Shown: positions 1-12,554, counted from the first letter of the stretch. The stretch is 57,200 nucleotides of DNA from Coprinopsis marcescibilis (GCA_004369085.1 ML210261.1:37547-94746), one strand, 5' to 3'. Notes: generated by a model not told the origin, from the sequence alone. A program made the numbers and translations.

Positions 1-97
1 GGGGGTCCTTATATATAGTAATTAAGCAAATAATTAACGCAATTCATAAATTAAATTGAGGTTTACTTCTGAACCCTGGCAGGATATTGCATCCAAA

Positions 98-1396
98 TCA
101 CGTCGCGATCGCCGATGACGTTGTTGAGGTTGTCTCAGGATCTTTGGGCGCTCCGAGAAAAGCTGGTACAGGGTTGTTTGGTGAACATGCTCGCGACGGC
201 GTTGAAACTCGGAGCACAATGAGGTTAGTCGTGAACGAATGTTCCGCCACATGCGTTCTAACTACCACCAGAAGGAAAACAATCCCTGGTTTGGTGAGCG
301 GTGATGACAGGCCTCAATGCGTGCTAAATAACTTACCTATACTCGACGTCATCGGGCCATAAAACATGAACTGGGCCGGATGGTTTATTGAAGAAAGGAT
401 GAGGAGGAGAAGCTGTTGGATGGTATAGACGGATGCGCTCTCTACAATAATTCGCAGAACCGTCGAGAGGTTTACGCCTTCTGACCGAAGACCAGCTCTT
501 CGCGATGCGAGGTGACCGCGCCAAATGTGAAATGAAATGAGCCCCGTAGTCAGGCAGTTCAGTGCGAGATTGACCGGATAGTTACTCCTAAAGATTGACT
601 CTACTTGCCCCCAAGACAGGACTGTATTGTCGATCCGCCAGGCTAGGATGGCGGAATTTGTTCCTGGTGGCATTATTAGAGATCCCTCCCTTTAACGCGA
701 GACAGACCCACCTATACTAACGAGGAGTAGCAAGCAAGGTAATACGATAACCTTCCAGCTTTTTTGCCAAACAATAAAGCAACGGTATATCTGGTCTTTC
801 GCGTTAGCAGAAGGCGGAAGGTCGGAATGCGAGGACGTACGATTAATGAATCGGCTGTCCAAATGATGAAATAAAAGATTAACGACTGAGTGGGGCCCCT
901 CCATCCTTTGCGGATAACAAAGTATTCTGAGATGTTCACACTTTGATTCGGCGACTGCGTTCCAAACACTTCAGCAAACCGATGAAACTCCAAACCTTGA
1001 GATAAGAGTGAGTACCTCGCCGCTGCAATGTGGCGAAACAAGAAACTTACCGTTGTACGCTGATATGAGTAGGAAAAGGAAAAGTGTCACTGTCAAAAGT
1101 ACCTACGCTCAAGGTTATGAGAATGAGATGGTAACCACAGAATGCATACACACCCATGACCCCCTTTGCCTTTCTCTGCGTACAATGAGTGGAATCCCCA
1201 GTGCAAGTAATCCGAGGTAGACCCCTAGATAAAATTTCACTGAAGTTCAGAAGCCGAACCGTAAACCCATTACCGTAAGTCAACGCCTGAGGGGTGAAAT
1301 GTCGTCAATGAATTCCCGGTACACTCCACAACTAGGACTTACCCGGAGGTATATCGAGATACAAGTGTATATTTTATCATTGGACACCGGCTTCAT
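98..1396 (-). CDS. Multi-pass (7TM-like) membrane protein, paralogue 1
   Basis: This is a multi-exon gene for a predicted integral membrane protein of unknown function, in a family expanded in Agaricomycetes. I place the start at 1396 because the first exon then reads MKPVSNDKIYTCISIYLR before a GTAAGT donor, and paralogue 2 has an equivalent exon. Later exons give GVYLGLLALGIPLIV (TM1), a Leu-rich TM2, the FIIWTADSLIV segment (TM3), IYRCFIVWQKSWKV plus LPCLLLLVSIG (TM4), the YPVNLALNCLTTGLISFHIW helix (TM5), the VLRIIVESASVYTIQQ helix (TM6) and IVFLLVVVRT (TM7). A Ser/Thr/Pro-rich tail ends at the TGA at 98-100. Introns are about 50 nt. It is a close tandem relative of the gene at 2386-3688. 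I saw no clear disabling change, but exact splice sites are by eye. Ligand and partner are unknown. Confidence 0.6.
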
Positions 1397-2385
1397 CTGA
1401 CGCGTGTTGCGCGCCGTCGAATTTCTGGGGCGTTCTTGTAGCGGGAGCCAGGATACGAAAAATAAATTTGAAACGAGACACTATATATACAGTCCCTTCC
1501 CATAAGACCCGTTGTCACTCAATCTAATCTCCATTCAATTTTCAATTCATATATTAAATCCATACTACGATGGGACAGGGTTGATGAATACATTACAAAC
1601 GTACGATATCCAAACAACAACCCAAATGGGCATCGGGCATTGGTTGCGCGAGCTCGGAACACCCACTAGTCAGTTACTCTCACCTCTTCCAAGTTCAAAG
1701 TTAGAGCTCACTAGCTTTCCAACGAGTTAAGGTAAACTGTTAAAGCTTATTTCTAGCCTCTAGGTAATATTTCGGCTGGCCTTAAAGGCTAAAAAAGCTC
1801 ACTAAGAAATTAGAATCGTCGGTGCATCGTATCCTTGGCAACATTCGTTCAACCGACGCTGTGTAGTCTGAATTGCTCTAAGAATAAACCAGTCGCACAC
1901 ATGACACCGTTCACGGGAATCATGAATGTACCAAAACATTTTCAGCCCGAGATCCGTCGACGGAGTCGCCGCTCGGAATCCCAGCTCAAGTACGACCCTA
2001 TACAATTATGTACTACGTACTACCGATCTACTCGTATAGTGCGCCTACTATCTTGTCGTAGACAGCGCCCACTGTGCGGTGACTCTTCGCTGGTGTTGGA
2101 CACAAGTACTCAGTCTGAAGTCAGAAATTGTGGAGCAGCAAGTGGGAGGCCGAGTTTGATGATACCGGCTAACCCACGCCAGATCGTGACAAGTGAAAGA
2201 ATCAAGCAGACTGTCCATATTTTTTGACATCTGTGGAGCTGGTGCAGGAACGATGGTACTTTTAAATCCAATTAATATTACTAAATTAAGGTTCTGTAGA
2301 CTCTGATCTTCGAACAAGGTACATTTCTAGCTCATATCGTTCCCGCCCTGAAGTGGACATCTGCCATTGACATAGTCCCAGACCT
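1397..2385. other. Intergenic region between tandem membrane-protein genes
   Basis: About 1 kb separates the two tandem paralogues. A TATATATA tract lies near 1482-1490, followed by pyrimidine-rich sequence that looks promoter-like for the + strand. I find no convincing + strand gene after it. The short open frames here have no recognisable protein features. Confidence 0.4.
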
Positions 2386-3688
2386 TTAGGAATTGCGAGA
2401 CATGGTGGTATGAGATTGGCTTTGCAACTGTGCCTGAGACAGTGTTGGAATAACGATCAGGCCAGCTGTCGCAGAACTCTGGGCCGCATGTGTCCTAATG
2501 ACCACTAGGAGAAAGACGATCCCTGGTCGTTGCGGTGAGCTATTATTACACCCATCCGACAGCAATTCGTGAATGGCATACCTATACTTGAGACCACTGG
2601 ACCAAAGAAAAGGAACTGGGCCGGATGACCCAAATATGAAATAACGAGCAGAATGAATTGCTGAACAGTGTAGATCGAGGCACTTTCTATCACAATTCGG
2701 AGAACTGTTGAAAGGTTGACCCCTGCTGACATTAAGCCAGCTTTTCGCGATGCGACATGACCCCGCCAGATGTGGAACGAGATGAGCCCCGTCGTTATGC
2801 AGTTCAACGCAATATTGACTGGATAGTTGCTCGCTACAATCGGGCCCAGTTGCTTCCAAGTGAGCGTTGTGCGATCGATCCGCCAAGCTAAAATGGCGGA
2901 ATTCGTTCCTAGTGTCATCATAGTCAGGAAAGCTTCGCCCAGTTGATCCTGAACAGACATACCTATACTAACGAGAAGCAGCAAACAGGGTAAGATTACC
3001 ACTTTCCAGCTTCTTTGCCAGACTATGTAGCAGCGGTATATCTGGCGTTGAGCGTTAGCAAACGGCGAGCACGCAAGGCTCGCAGACATACGATTAGTGC
3101 ATCGGCAGTCCAGACGATGAGATAGAAGATAAAAGACTCGGCGGGGCTCCTCCAATCTTTGCGTGCAAAGTAGTGGGATATGGGAACCCTCGGTAATTGG
3201 GAGTGCACTCCAAACTCAAGAGCGTACTGATAAAACTCCAAAACTTGATTGTGAGTCTGTGAGTGAGCTTGTGTCCCTGAAGCACAACAAGGAACTAACC
3301 ATTGTACATTGAGATGAGCACGAAAAGGACGACCGTGCCCATCAGAATAAACTAAGATCAACAAGGTCAGAATGTACTCATGCATCAAGGTGCCTTGAAC
3401 ACGTACCCACGCTGACCTATTTTTCGCTCTTTGTATGGTGACGGGCATAGCCAGTGCAAATAGTGCAAGGTAGACTCCTATTGCAAGCATTTCATTCGAT
3501 TTCTGAAGAGTAGGATCATATCATTATAAACCGCGTACCGTATGTCACTGCCTGGGTGAGACCATCCCATATGGCTTTTATAAATAAAGTGTATACATGG
3601 CACATTAACAGGGAACACTTACCCTCAGATGTGTCGAGATACATGTGTAAAATGTATCATCGAAAACCGGGGGTTTTCCCTGACCCAT
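2386..3688 (-). CDS. Multi-pass (7TM-like) membrane protein, paralogue 2
   Basis: This is the tandem sister of the gene at 98-1396, with the same strand, exon order and intron positions. The proposed start at 3688 gives MGQGKPPVFDDTFYTCIS before a GTAAGT donor. Following exons supply IGVYLALFALAMPVTI (TM1), YFARKDWRSPAESFIFYL and IVWTADALIV (TM3), IYRCYIVWQRSWKVVILPC (TM4), YPVNIALNCITTGLISFHIW (TM5), VLRIVIESASIYTVQQ (TM6) and GIVFLLVVIRT (TM7). The C-terminal tail is rich in Gln and Ser and ends in SHTTMSRNS. The repeated acidic/aromatic motifs at fixed places identify the family, but no biochemical function is known to me. The two copies lie about 2.3 kb apart in direct orientation, consistent with local tandem duplication. 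Confidence 0.62.
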
Positions 3689-5215
3689 CCTGTGAGGCTT
3701 GTAAACAAAGAACGCCGGGAAAGATGAGCACCAGGAGGGATTCACTTTCAAGGTCTTCCGAATATATATGTTTTCGCTCGCCGTCGAACCATTAGTCCAG
3801 TTGGGCTCCGTTCCGAATGACGACCGGCGTCAACAACTGGTGAAACGCCCACCTAGTTGCCACATAGATACAATATCGGCCAATTGATTGAAGTTGTACG
3901 GCATCTCACGGACGTGAGTCACGCAAACCTTGTCATTGCCCAACCCTCGTTGGAGGTCGCCAAGCATTACCGCTGAAGAAATGGTGATCGAGTAGTCTCG
4001 CAGACCGTGGAACTGTAGAGAAGCGTTTCTCCGTCAAAATTTATGATTCAAAGGGACGAGCTTTCAGCTTGGTGAAACCAATGATCCGCCACTTGGCGCT
4101 ATGTAGCTCCGCATGATCATTCGAAACAGCCGAGCCAAGCCCCAGGGGCAAAACACCTTTAGGCTTTAGCATGGAAAGCGACATTCTCAGTAGCCCTTGA
4201 GTAGCGCACTGTATTACCTTGTACATATTACTGCTCAGCATTTCTAGCACAGCCATCGCCTCTCCGAGTCAACCGAAGCCATCCATTCTTGACTACTGAC
4301 TTTGGGTGGACTCTACCCTGGCAGTTGCCACGGGGCTTTGCCACTTTCCGGTGGCTTTACCCTGTTAAATTGCCGTGTACGATGATGAACGGCGAGCTGA
4401 AATTCAGCACGCCGCTCATTTAGCAATGCTGGCTTGGGGCTGTACAACGTCTTCTAATTGAGAAGGATGCTAGGAGACTATAGACCAAAGTATATAGGAC
4501 AATGCTTCGCTCAATACCGTAATCTTCCGTTCAAGTTTTAGTCACCGATATCACCACTCCACCAGTGCCTCCATGAAAAAGTGACTGATACCCTCATGAC
4601 GTCCTCCCTGTACCAAGAGTAGCTTTCAGAGAAACCAAAGCTCGGGCGAGTCTTCTTCAAACCGGACGAGAGATGAATGTTGGAGAAAGCGGTCACTGGC
4701 GATGACCGACTTTTGGATTGAATGAACCATTCCCCAGGTTAAAGCTCTTGACAAAGAGACCAACACTCATGTCAATTCCGTGTCGCCCGGGGATCCTATT
4801 TGGCCGAGGATCGAGGAATGAATCCAGAATCAGAGGGAAGTCAGAAAAGAAAGAGATGCGGAATCATCGCTGGACCAACAGGCTACAGCTTCAGGAGTCG
4901 GACGCAGCCACTGAGCGCATCCGTCATGATCCGTCGTCCGTCGTTACAGTTGGGACCAGTCCATCAGCTTTCCGACCGCCTCGCATTGTCCATTGTCGGA
5001 CAGTAGGGGAGGCTGGCCGCTGTGATCCCCTTCTTTCCATTCCATGGCCGAGCCAGCAACCGTGCGACGTGCTTGATTTTAGGGAGCCTTGGGTTGAAGT
5101 TCGTATATGTATTACAAGCTAAATGCCCCCTTCTAGTGTTGCCGCTAAGTGAAGTGAAGCGTAACTAAGTCGAAACTGTGATTCATTTAGAACGCGTGGA
5201 ATTGTTATGAGATTA
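3689..5215. other. Gene-free stretch
   Basis: About 1.5 kb upstream of paralogue 2. Short open frames exist on both strands, but none shows a signal peptide, membrane segment or familiar motif, and none joins to neighbours through plausible introns. I see no gene here. Confidence 0.35.
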
Positions 5216-5223
5216 AGTCCAAC

Positions 5224-5244
5224 TAGTGTTGTTGCAAGGCAAGG
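5224..5244 (+). repeat. Left terminal inverted repeat of hAT-like element
   Basis: 21-bp arm, perfectly complementary to 5954-5974. It is preceded by the target duplication AGTCCAAC at 5216-5223. Confidence 0.85.
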
Positions 5245-5953
5245 CCAAGGCACCTTAAGGTGGTTGGTGGCGCACCTTGATGGACCTTGGAGGTACCTCA
5301 AGGTCGGTTGCACAGCCTGTCCCAAATCGGACGAATTCCCGATGGCGAGTCCATCTCTCAGATTCCCTCGCTAAGTATTAGAATTATGTAGGCTACAGTA
5401 GTATTACAGCTTCGAAACAGATATTAATCTATTCGTCCACTCCATATGCCTTTGAAATTAAATTGGAGAGTGTGTCAAGCTCACGGTTGTTAAGTAAATC
5501 TTGTCACACGGCACGGTCAACATCAAGCATCTGTATACATAAATCCTCCTCTTGCGAAACCCAATTATCAACGCTTCAACTCGTGAACAAGCGCCATTGC
5601 GTTCCTCTGGTCCGTAGCTCCTTTGGGCAATTGAGAGCGCTCAACCATTCGCGGTCCAAGTGTCTTGGGGACCGCTGATGTGGGAGTCAAGCTGTTCTCG
5701 CGAAACAGTCTAGGCGCATTGTACAGCATTGCCCGACGGAGGAGAAGTACGGAGAGTGGTACGACTTACTTGCAGAGGTGGAACCGGCAGTGTAGGAGGT
5801 ACAACCGGGAAACATTGTCGATTCACGCTTAGAGCGCTAATAGAGCACGGACAGGCTAATCCAATACGTCATTATCTCGTTTGGCGGACCGCCTCACCGT
5901 TGGCAGATGGGAACTTTTTTCTGATGACCTTGAGGCGCCTTGACCTTAAGGTC

Positions 5954-5974
5954 CCTTGCCTTGCAACAACACTA
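5954..5974 (-). repeat. Right terminal inverted repeat of hAT-like element
   Basis: 21-bp arm, perfectly complementary to 5224-5244. It is followed by the second AGTCCAAC target duplication at 5975-5982. Confidence 0.85.
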
Positions 5975-5982
5975 AGTCCAAC

Positions 5983-6576
5983 GAGGTGGGATCACAGTCA
6001 AATCACAATTTCCGTTGATATTCCCGATTCAACTGCATTGCCGTCGCAATGCCGGTCAGACTACAGAGGGGCCAGGGCAGATCAGCAGAGAAACATACAA
6101 AACCCAGATTAGAAATGTAAGTATAGATATTAGAATTAAGTTTGAATTAGTTCCTTTAGTTAGGCATTGAGGGGGAGCAGTCGGTATGAGTATTCGTGGT
6201 CCTGTGAAAGATTAGCACGAAACCCCATGGAATATACAGATAACTCGACTTACTTGCCACCATTTAACCAAGCTTCCCATATCGGCCATCTGGACAAGTG
6301 GATCTTTCTCCCATTTTGCGCTCAACGATTTCCAAGTCCTCAAGATGGCGGTCTGTATCCAGACACTGAATTTCCTCTGCGCTAAATTCTAATAACTGAC
6401 GTGCCCCTATCCAAACTGGCACCTGCCCCAATCATCAACTTCATCAAACCTTCATCAGTTTTCAGCCGCGACTTAGTTTCACTGCATCACGTCGCCATCA
6501 TTTAAATCGCAGTCAAGTCTAAGTCGATTGTGAAATACTTAGACTTAGCGGCAACACTACCCCCTTCCGACCAAAT
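5983..6576. other. Intergenic region
   Basis: About 600 bp between the transposable element and the 3' end of the minus-strand membrane-protein gene. No gene features are visible. Confidence 0.4.
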
Positions 6577-7962
6577 TCAAGCTAGCAGATGTCCGAGCTT
6601 GTTTTCCTTCGAACTCTCCTTGGTAAGTTCAATCTGCGCTTCCCTGGAACTTTCGAGTGAGACACCCCTAGGGGGTGCTACTCTTGAACTCTGGGATGAG
6701 CTCATCTTGTCACGTTGAGTGGCTGATGTTTCACCAGTCAGGTATCCCGGCCCAGGGATTATGATCAGCTCTGAGCCCAGATTTCGCTGAGGCGCCGGCG
6801 TAGTACGCACAACCATGAGCAAAAAGACGATCCCTTCGTCAACCAGTTGTAGTTCAGACTTCCCAGCGGGGAGGGAAATAAACACGACTTACCAATGCTA
6901 GGAAGAAGTGTTCCATGAAACAGGCCCTGGGCTGGGTGCTTGGTGAAGAACAGCACAAGCATAACGAACTGTTGGACTGTATAGATTGCCGCACTCTCGA
7001 TAACGACCCTGATGATCATCAACAAGCTTATTCCGTCGACGTGGGCGCCGATTGCATTTGAGGACTGGTGTTGGCGGTATATGTGATGGCAAATGAGCCC
7101 GGTTGTGAACATGTTTTCCGCGAGGTTAAGGGGAAATACCATGCTGAAGAAGGGGGCAACTTGAGAAGCGTCCAATACACTGGAATCAATGATGAAAATT
7201 GATATGCAAATTCCAGTTGCTGTGGGGTTGCGCTATGAGCTAAGTTGCATGGATAACGCAACGAATGAGAACATACCAATGCTGAGGAGAAGCAGCAAGC
7301 ATGGCACAAAAATGATGAGGTAGTTTCGTTCGCAGATAATGAAACACCGATGAATCTGCGATACTGAGGTGAGTTGAATATAAACAGCGCCAAGCGTGGT
7401 CAACGTCGTCATGTTGAACGCACCACCAGAGCATCTGCTGTCCAAACCACGGTGTTTACAAGGAATGGCTGGATAATTCCATCCCAAGAGGACCGTGTAT
7501 TGTGGTAGTATGTTATAGCTAATTCTGGTCGTGTGATGTCATGTCCGTACGCTATGACGGCGCGATAGAAGGTGATAACTACGGAAAATTTGATTATGGT
7601 GATAGAAACAGCAAGAAACGACTCAACTTGTGTGTGTCGTTGTGAACACGAAGATGACAAGTGTTCCGTTCATGAACACCTACGTGGTTAAAGGATATGA
7701 TATGAGCTAAGTATCTGTTGAAAGCTGCGCACTGACATCCGTACCCATGATGAACTACGCCTTGATCGTTTGTAGATGGCAGGGAATCCTAGAGCAAACA
7801 GTGTCAAGTACACACCTACAGAAGGTATTTAGCGAAACCAAAGCTCAGTGGATCTATTGAGAACGTACCATACGCAAATAGCCCCAAGAGCAGCGAGCTG
7901 AAGTGATAGAGCTGCTCGTCCTGATTCTTCTGCGCGTTGAAAGTGGTCCCTCTACCCGACAT
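6577..7962 (-). CDS. Multi-pass (7TM-like) membrane protein, paralogue 3
   Basis: The start at 7962 gives MSGRGTTFNAQKNQDEQLYH, an N-terminus shared with paralogues 4 and 5 (the GRGTTF motif). Exons then encode GVYLTLFALGFPAIYKRSRR (TM1), VFMNGTLVIFVFTTTHT (TM2), YRAVIAYGHDITRPELAITY and WDGIIQPFLVN (TM3 region), IHRCFIICERNYLIIFVPC (TM4), FPLNLAENMFTTGLICHHIY (TM5), MIIRVVIESAAIYTVQQFVM (TM6) and IVFLLMVVRT (TM7). The cytosolic-looking tail is rich in Ser, Glu and Lys and ends at 6577. Introns are short with GT-AG ends. Two genes of the same family (paralogues 4 and 5) follow on the + strand, so 7962/8818 is a divergent pair. Function is unknown. Family membership is clear, and splice positions are approximate. 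Confidence 0.65.
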
Positions 7963-8817
7963 CCTCTCTAATGCCCGTTCCTCACGACCGTGGTTGAAAC
8001 CCAAAGACAGTACTTGGAAGTGAATTGCGCTTCATGCAACGTTGAAGAACGTAGACGACTGTACTTGGGGACCTGTTCTGCGTCGCCGATGCTCCGGGTG
8101 AGACGGGTAACGGTTATAAGCATTCCACTTTCAAACAACAGCTTGTGGTGTAAGGTCTGAATCATGCGACCAATGCTCTGGGTTGCATCTGCCAATTATT
8201 TGATCGCCGATCATCTCTATTCCGTTACTCAGGCGGAGCGTAAGTATTGGAAGTGGAGTGGGTCGTTTGTCGCTCTCAAACATCAGCACTGCCTCCGGTC
8301 GTGTCCCCGTGAATTGAGATTGAATATGTTCAGACAGGTTATTGTGTAGGAACTTACTACCACATCTGAGAAATGGCACTCAATCTGCAGCTTTTAAGGG
8401 CACAGCTACTTTATTGCTGACCTTTGAAATGGACAACAGATGCATTGCGTAAGGGCATATGCCACTATGCCCTCATTCACGGAGGCTTAGTGAGAGCCCG
8501 ACGCTTTGGTTCAAGGCCAACTTGAAGTCCTGCTGGGAGCTGCCGATCGGCATACAGCATCGCAGACCAGGTATCTCCGAGCGTGTCCGACACGGAGGCG
8601 CCCATGAGTACACTGACCCGTAATCAATACCCCCAGATTCTAGAGATCATCACCGTCCGAGCTCGGGTCAGGGAAACCTTGCAACCAGTGGTAGTGGAGG
8701 GCCTCGATGTCAGGTTGCCCAGCATCGTTAGCTGATTCTGAGCCCTCTCGTATACTTCCACACTGGCAAGCCAGCGTCGACCACCTCCGAGACTCTCAGC
8801 CCCTCTGATGCTTATAC
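7963..8817. promoter_or_regulatory. Divergent upstream region of paralogues 3 and 4
   Basis: About 850 bp between the start codons of two divergently transcribed family members. It presumably carries both promoters. I could not identify a specific TATA box or operator, and no additional gene is visible. Confidence 0.3.
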
Positions 8818-10297
8818 ATGTCGACAGGCAGAGGAACCACCTTTTACGCCGGCCAGGAAAAGGAGACCGAACAGATTTATCATGTTATCTCAGTCCTACT
8901 AGGGGTACGCCATCCGACCACTTTCTGCAACATGCGCTCACTCCATTGTATCTGAATCTAGAGTGTGTCGTATGGTGAAGCCTTAGGTTCTAAATGCGAT
9001 TCAAAGAACCAGAAACTCACTGGACAGCAATATTAGGCGTATATCTGACACTTTTCCTCATGGGTATGCCCATCATCTTCAAGCGCGCTCAACGTAGCTC
9101 CTCGTGGGTAAGTCCAAGCTCTAGGATTATGTACCAGTCCTTCAGATATCGACCGGCTAGCAGACGTTTCTGACGGGGACCATGATCATCTTCATGTTTA
9201 CAACTGCCTATATCGGTGGGTGCCGCTCCTTTAATACCACATTCTCTTTCAAATCTCAAGTGCGACTTAACCGTACAGTCATAGCGATGTATCGCTTTTC
9301 TATGGCCTATGGACTACATGTATCTCGCCCAGAGCTCGCAGTCACCTACTACCACAATACCCGGGGAGCATGGGACGGTGTCGCTCACACATTTCTAATA
9401 AACTTTACAACATGGACGGCAGACATTCTCCTTGTATGTCGCTCAATGGTTATTAGGGAATGATTACTCACCCCTGCTTACACATTCTCGTGCTTTCCAG
9501 ATATACCGCTGCTTTCTTATCTGTGAGCGGAGAATCCTGGTGATCCTCCCATCGTGTTTCTTGTTCCTTGGCAGCATCTGTGAGACTTCATGTGTACTCT
9601 CTCCGATCACACACTGACCCCAAGCATCCATTTCCCTTCCAGCGGTTGGGATATACACCACAATATTCACAATAAATCCCACAATCGTGACCGCTGAGCA
9701 AGCTGCGCCTTTCTACACTGCAATCTTCCCCTTGAACATCGCCATCTCAACGACAACAACCGGACTCATCGTACTATTTATCCACAGACAGCATCGCGCC
9801 TCGAGAAAGGTTGGGTTGCACCAAGACTCTGGGTACTACAGCAGTGGTGTCAGCCTTCTCTACGTGATTAAAATTGTGGTGGAGAGTGCATGTGTGTACG
9901 CAGTGCAGCAGGTCTTGTTGTTGGCACTGTTTCTCGCGAAAGAGCCAGCACAAGTACTTTTCCACGGGACTTTGCTGCCAAGTATAGGTGAGTTGTGGTT
10001 GCATCTTCCGACTCGATTCATGGGCCTTAATTCGTGTTTTTTTAATCACCCTCACTCAACCTAGGTGTTGTGTTTCTTCTGATGGCTATCCGCACACACT
10101 CGTCCACTCAACCTCGCAGTCACGCAACACTCAACTCTGATCTCATGTTCCTCCCACACCTGAGCCCAAACGCCGAAGGAAATGACAGTGTGCTTGAAAG
10201 CGATGGTACTATTTTAGCTCAACGCAATTCGCAGGACCCAAAAGTGAACAAGATCTGGATCCCGAAAACTCATGGGGTCGGTTCAGGTCATTTGTAG
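8818..10297 (+). CDS. Multi-pass (7TM-like) membrane protein, paralogue 4
   Basis: The start at 8818 gives MSTGRGTTFYAGQEKETEQI and ends exon 1 at a GTACGC donor. Further exons give GVYLTLFLMGMPIIFKRAQR (TM1), TFLTGTMIIFMFTTAYIG (TM2), YRFSMAYGLHVSRPELAVTY with WDGVAHTFLINFTTWTADIL (TM3), IYRCFLICERRILVILPSC (TM4), FPLNIAISTTTTGLIVLFIH (TM5), VIKIVVESACVYAVQQVLL (TM6) and VVFLLMAIRT (TM7). The tail of about 60 residues ends at 10297. A Cys in the TM4 start motif (RCF) and the Glu-Ser in TM6 are conserved across the copies. It is closest to paralogues 3 and 5. No catalytic or ligand-binding motif is recognised. Known GPCR families such as STE3 were considered but not matched. Confidence 0.66.
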
Positions 10298-11069
10298 GGT
10301 GCGAGCTGGATGTAAACCTGGAAGGAAATGTCATTGGGAACTTGGGTGTGCGGATACATAGCAGGGTTTTTCAATGAATCGTTTTAACATTGATATTCCA
10401 CCGCCATGCATCCACACTTTCAGAGGGCTGGCGTGTATATACATTCGATAGATGCGCAGAAGCGGCTGGGCCTAGCATTGAACAATGCCCGCCAGACGGC
10501 AGGCCTAGGTAGATTGATAACGTAATGTACGTTTATGATGTCTGACCTTTTGGGCTCTGCCTGCGGCGGAGCTTTGCTGGTTTACCTGTGCGCATACACA
10601 CACTCACCATCGTCGCCGTTCTTTTGACAGACATGGTACCTCACTGCGCATTGCGGGCTAAAGACCAGCGCTGTATCAACATATCGCACCGCACGGATAC
10701 CTGGCAGCTTCACTTGGTCAGTATTACACATAGGCATATATATAGCTACAAAGGTCCTCGTTGCCAACGAGATGAGCCTCTGAGAAGTACTTGTGCAGTA
10801 CCAAATCTGTGATATGTATTTGTACATGTAACGTAGTACATAAATACTTCATGTCTGGAATGTTTTCAACTTTGCCAGCCCATTCCTGCAGAGTTCCCAA
10901 ACCCCACTTCGAACTATTCCTCTCGCTGCAAACTCTCTGTTTGGCGCATCTCTCATACATCATGGCCTAATATCCCTCACCAAAGCAACTCAGTAGCAAC
11001 AATTCATCAAGATCATTCTTTACCTTCGGCAAGCAGGCACCTTTCTAGCAAGCCCTGGTTCAATCACAG
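10298..11069. other. Intergenic region
   Basis: About 770 bp between two same-strand membrane-protein genes. It contains the 3' flank of paralogue 4 and the promoter of paralogue 5. No separate gene is supported. Confidence 0.4.
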
Positions 11070-12554
11070 ATGTCCTCATCAGAATCAACGAGTGGAAGGG
11101 GTACAACATTCAACAGCGGGCGGAAGGATGAGATAGAACAGTTATATCATGTTGTTTCTGTGCTGCTTGGAGTGAGTACCTTGAGTGTGCGGACCTTGAA
11201 GACGTCAAAGAGTAGGTTAACGTGTGGTTTCCTAGGGAATAGCATACGGTACGTGTATCAGCTGATAGCGCAAGATCGCAAAGCCATCTCATGAGCCTGG
11301 AAGGGACATATCTTGCACTCTTTGCTGTAGGCATTCCAGTCATTCTAAAACGTGCCAAGCAGAGCTCATCATGGGTAAATTCATTCCAACGCACATTTTC
11401 GTCGCTCCCTATTAACCCAGCATGTTCAGGCATTCTTGACTGGGACACTTGTACTCTTTGTGTATGCAACTACATATACAGGTACATACGCTATAGACAT
11501 CTTCTTCCCGCGGGAGCTCACTCGCATATAACAGTCGTGGGGGTCTATCGCTTCGTCATTGCCTACGGAAAGCATACCATTAGGCCTGCGCTTGCCATCG
11601 GCTATTATCACGGCACCCGCGGGGAATGGGATGGCGTGACCCAGACGTTCATGATCAATTTTGGCACCTGGACCGCAGATGCAATCATGGTAGGTCTGAT
11701 TATTTTGGTTGAACCTTGGGAGCGCTCGGCTCACTCCTAAATTGTATACTCCCTGCGCTAGATATACCGATGCTTCATCATATGGAATCGAAACTGGCTT
11801 GTGATCCTCTTTCCTTGTCTTCTCCTCGCTTTGAGCATTGGTAAGTAAGATACCAATACCAAGTGGTGGCTTTAGCGCCTCAGGGACATATATCTGACAT
11901 ATCACGCGCCAGCTGTCGGAGCCTACACGTTCATTTTTACCTTCGACCCCTCCCTCATCTCTGTTGATCAAGTCGCCCCATTCTACAGCCTTGTCTTTCC
12001 AATAAACATCGGCAAATCTACGATCACAACTGGCCTCATTACACATCACATTTACCAACAACACCGTGCTAGCAGAGCGGTAGGACTGAACTCCAATGGG
12101 GGCATTGCTCTTGTTCAGATTATGAGAATCATAATTGAGAGCGCTGCAGTCTATGCCATTCAGCAAATTATCTTGCTGGTCCTGTTTTTCTTGAAGCATC
12201 CAGCTCAGGTTCTATTTCACGCAACCTTGCTACCAAGTCTCGGTAGGTACAAATGTGTGAAAAGGCAGGGTGACGCTGATCGGATGTACTTCCTGTTATC
12301 TAGGTATTGTTTTCCTTCTCATGGTTCTCCGCACACAAGCTGCGCCACCACAGAGAGACAATAAATCCGCGCTGATCATACTGCCAAATCTTGCTGAAGT
12401 TCCAACAACAGAGACGGAACAGGAGTCCACCACTGGCACACCCATCGCACTTAGTCGCCTATCTTGCAGCGGCAAAGCGGCTCCAACACCACCCGGACTG
12501 AAGGCCAGCCCTGAGCAAAAGAACGCATGCAGAGCAAAAGACAGCGCATCTTGA
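11070..12554 (+). CDS. Multi-pass (7TM-like) membrane protein, paralogue 5
   Basis: This is the best-preserved member for describing the family. Exon 1 is MSSSESTSGRGTTFNSGRKD.. and ends at GTGAGT. Next come TYLALFAVGIPVILKRAKQ (TM1), AFLTGTLVLFVYATTYT (TM2), VYRFVIAYGKHTIRPALAIG with WDGVTQTFMINFGTWTADAIM (TM3), IYRCFIIWNRNWLVILFPC (TM4), GAYTFIFTFDP and FPINIGKSTITTGLITHHIY (loop and TM5), QIMRIIIESAAVYAIQQIIL (TM6) and IVFLLMVLRT (TM7). A Thr/Pro-rich tail ends at 12554. TM exons are separated by introns of about 50-60 nt in the same places as in paralogues 3 and 4. The gene is convergent with the ABC transporter gene, whose stop lies only about 100 bp away. Role unknown. Confidence 0.68.

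Larger units (their letters stand above)
5224..5974. mobile_element. Non-autonomous hAT-like element (MITE), 751 bp
   Basis: The two ends are a perfect 21-bp inverted repeat: TAGTGTTGTTGCAAGGCAAGG at 5224-5244 and its reverse complement at 5954-5974. Immediately outside, the 8-bp word AGTCCAAC occurs directly repeated at 5216-5223 and 5975-5982. An 8-bp target-site duplication and TAGTG..CACTA ends are the known signature of hAT-superfamily DNA transposons. Inside each end there are several CCTTG/CAAGG and CCTTAAGG words in both orientations, as expected of subterminal transposase-binding repeats. The interior (about 600 bp) has no transposase-like reading frame, so the element is non-autonomous. 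The perfect TIR and target duplication suggest a fairly recent insertion. Confidence 0.85.
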
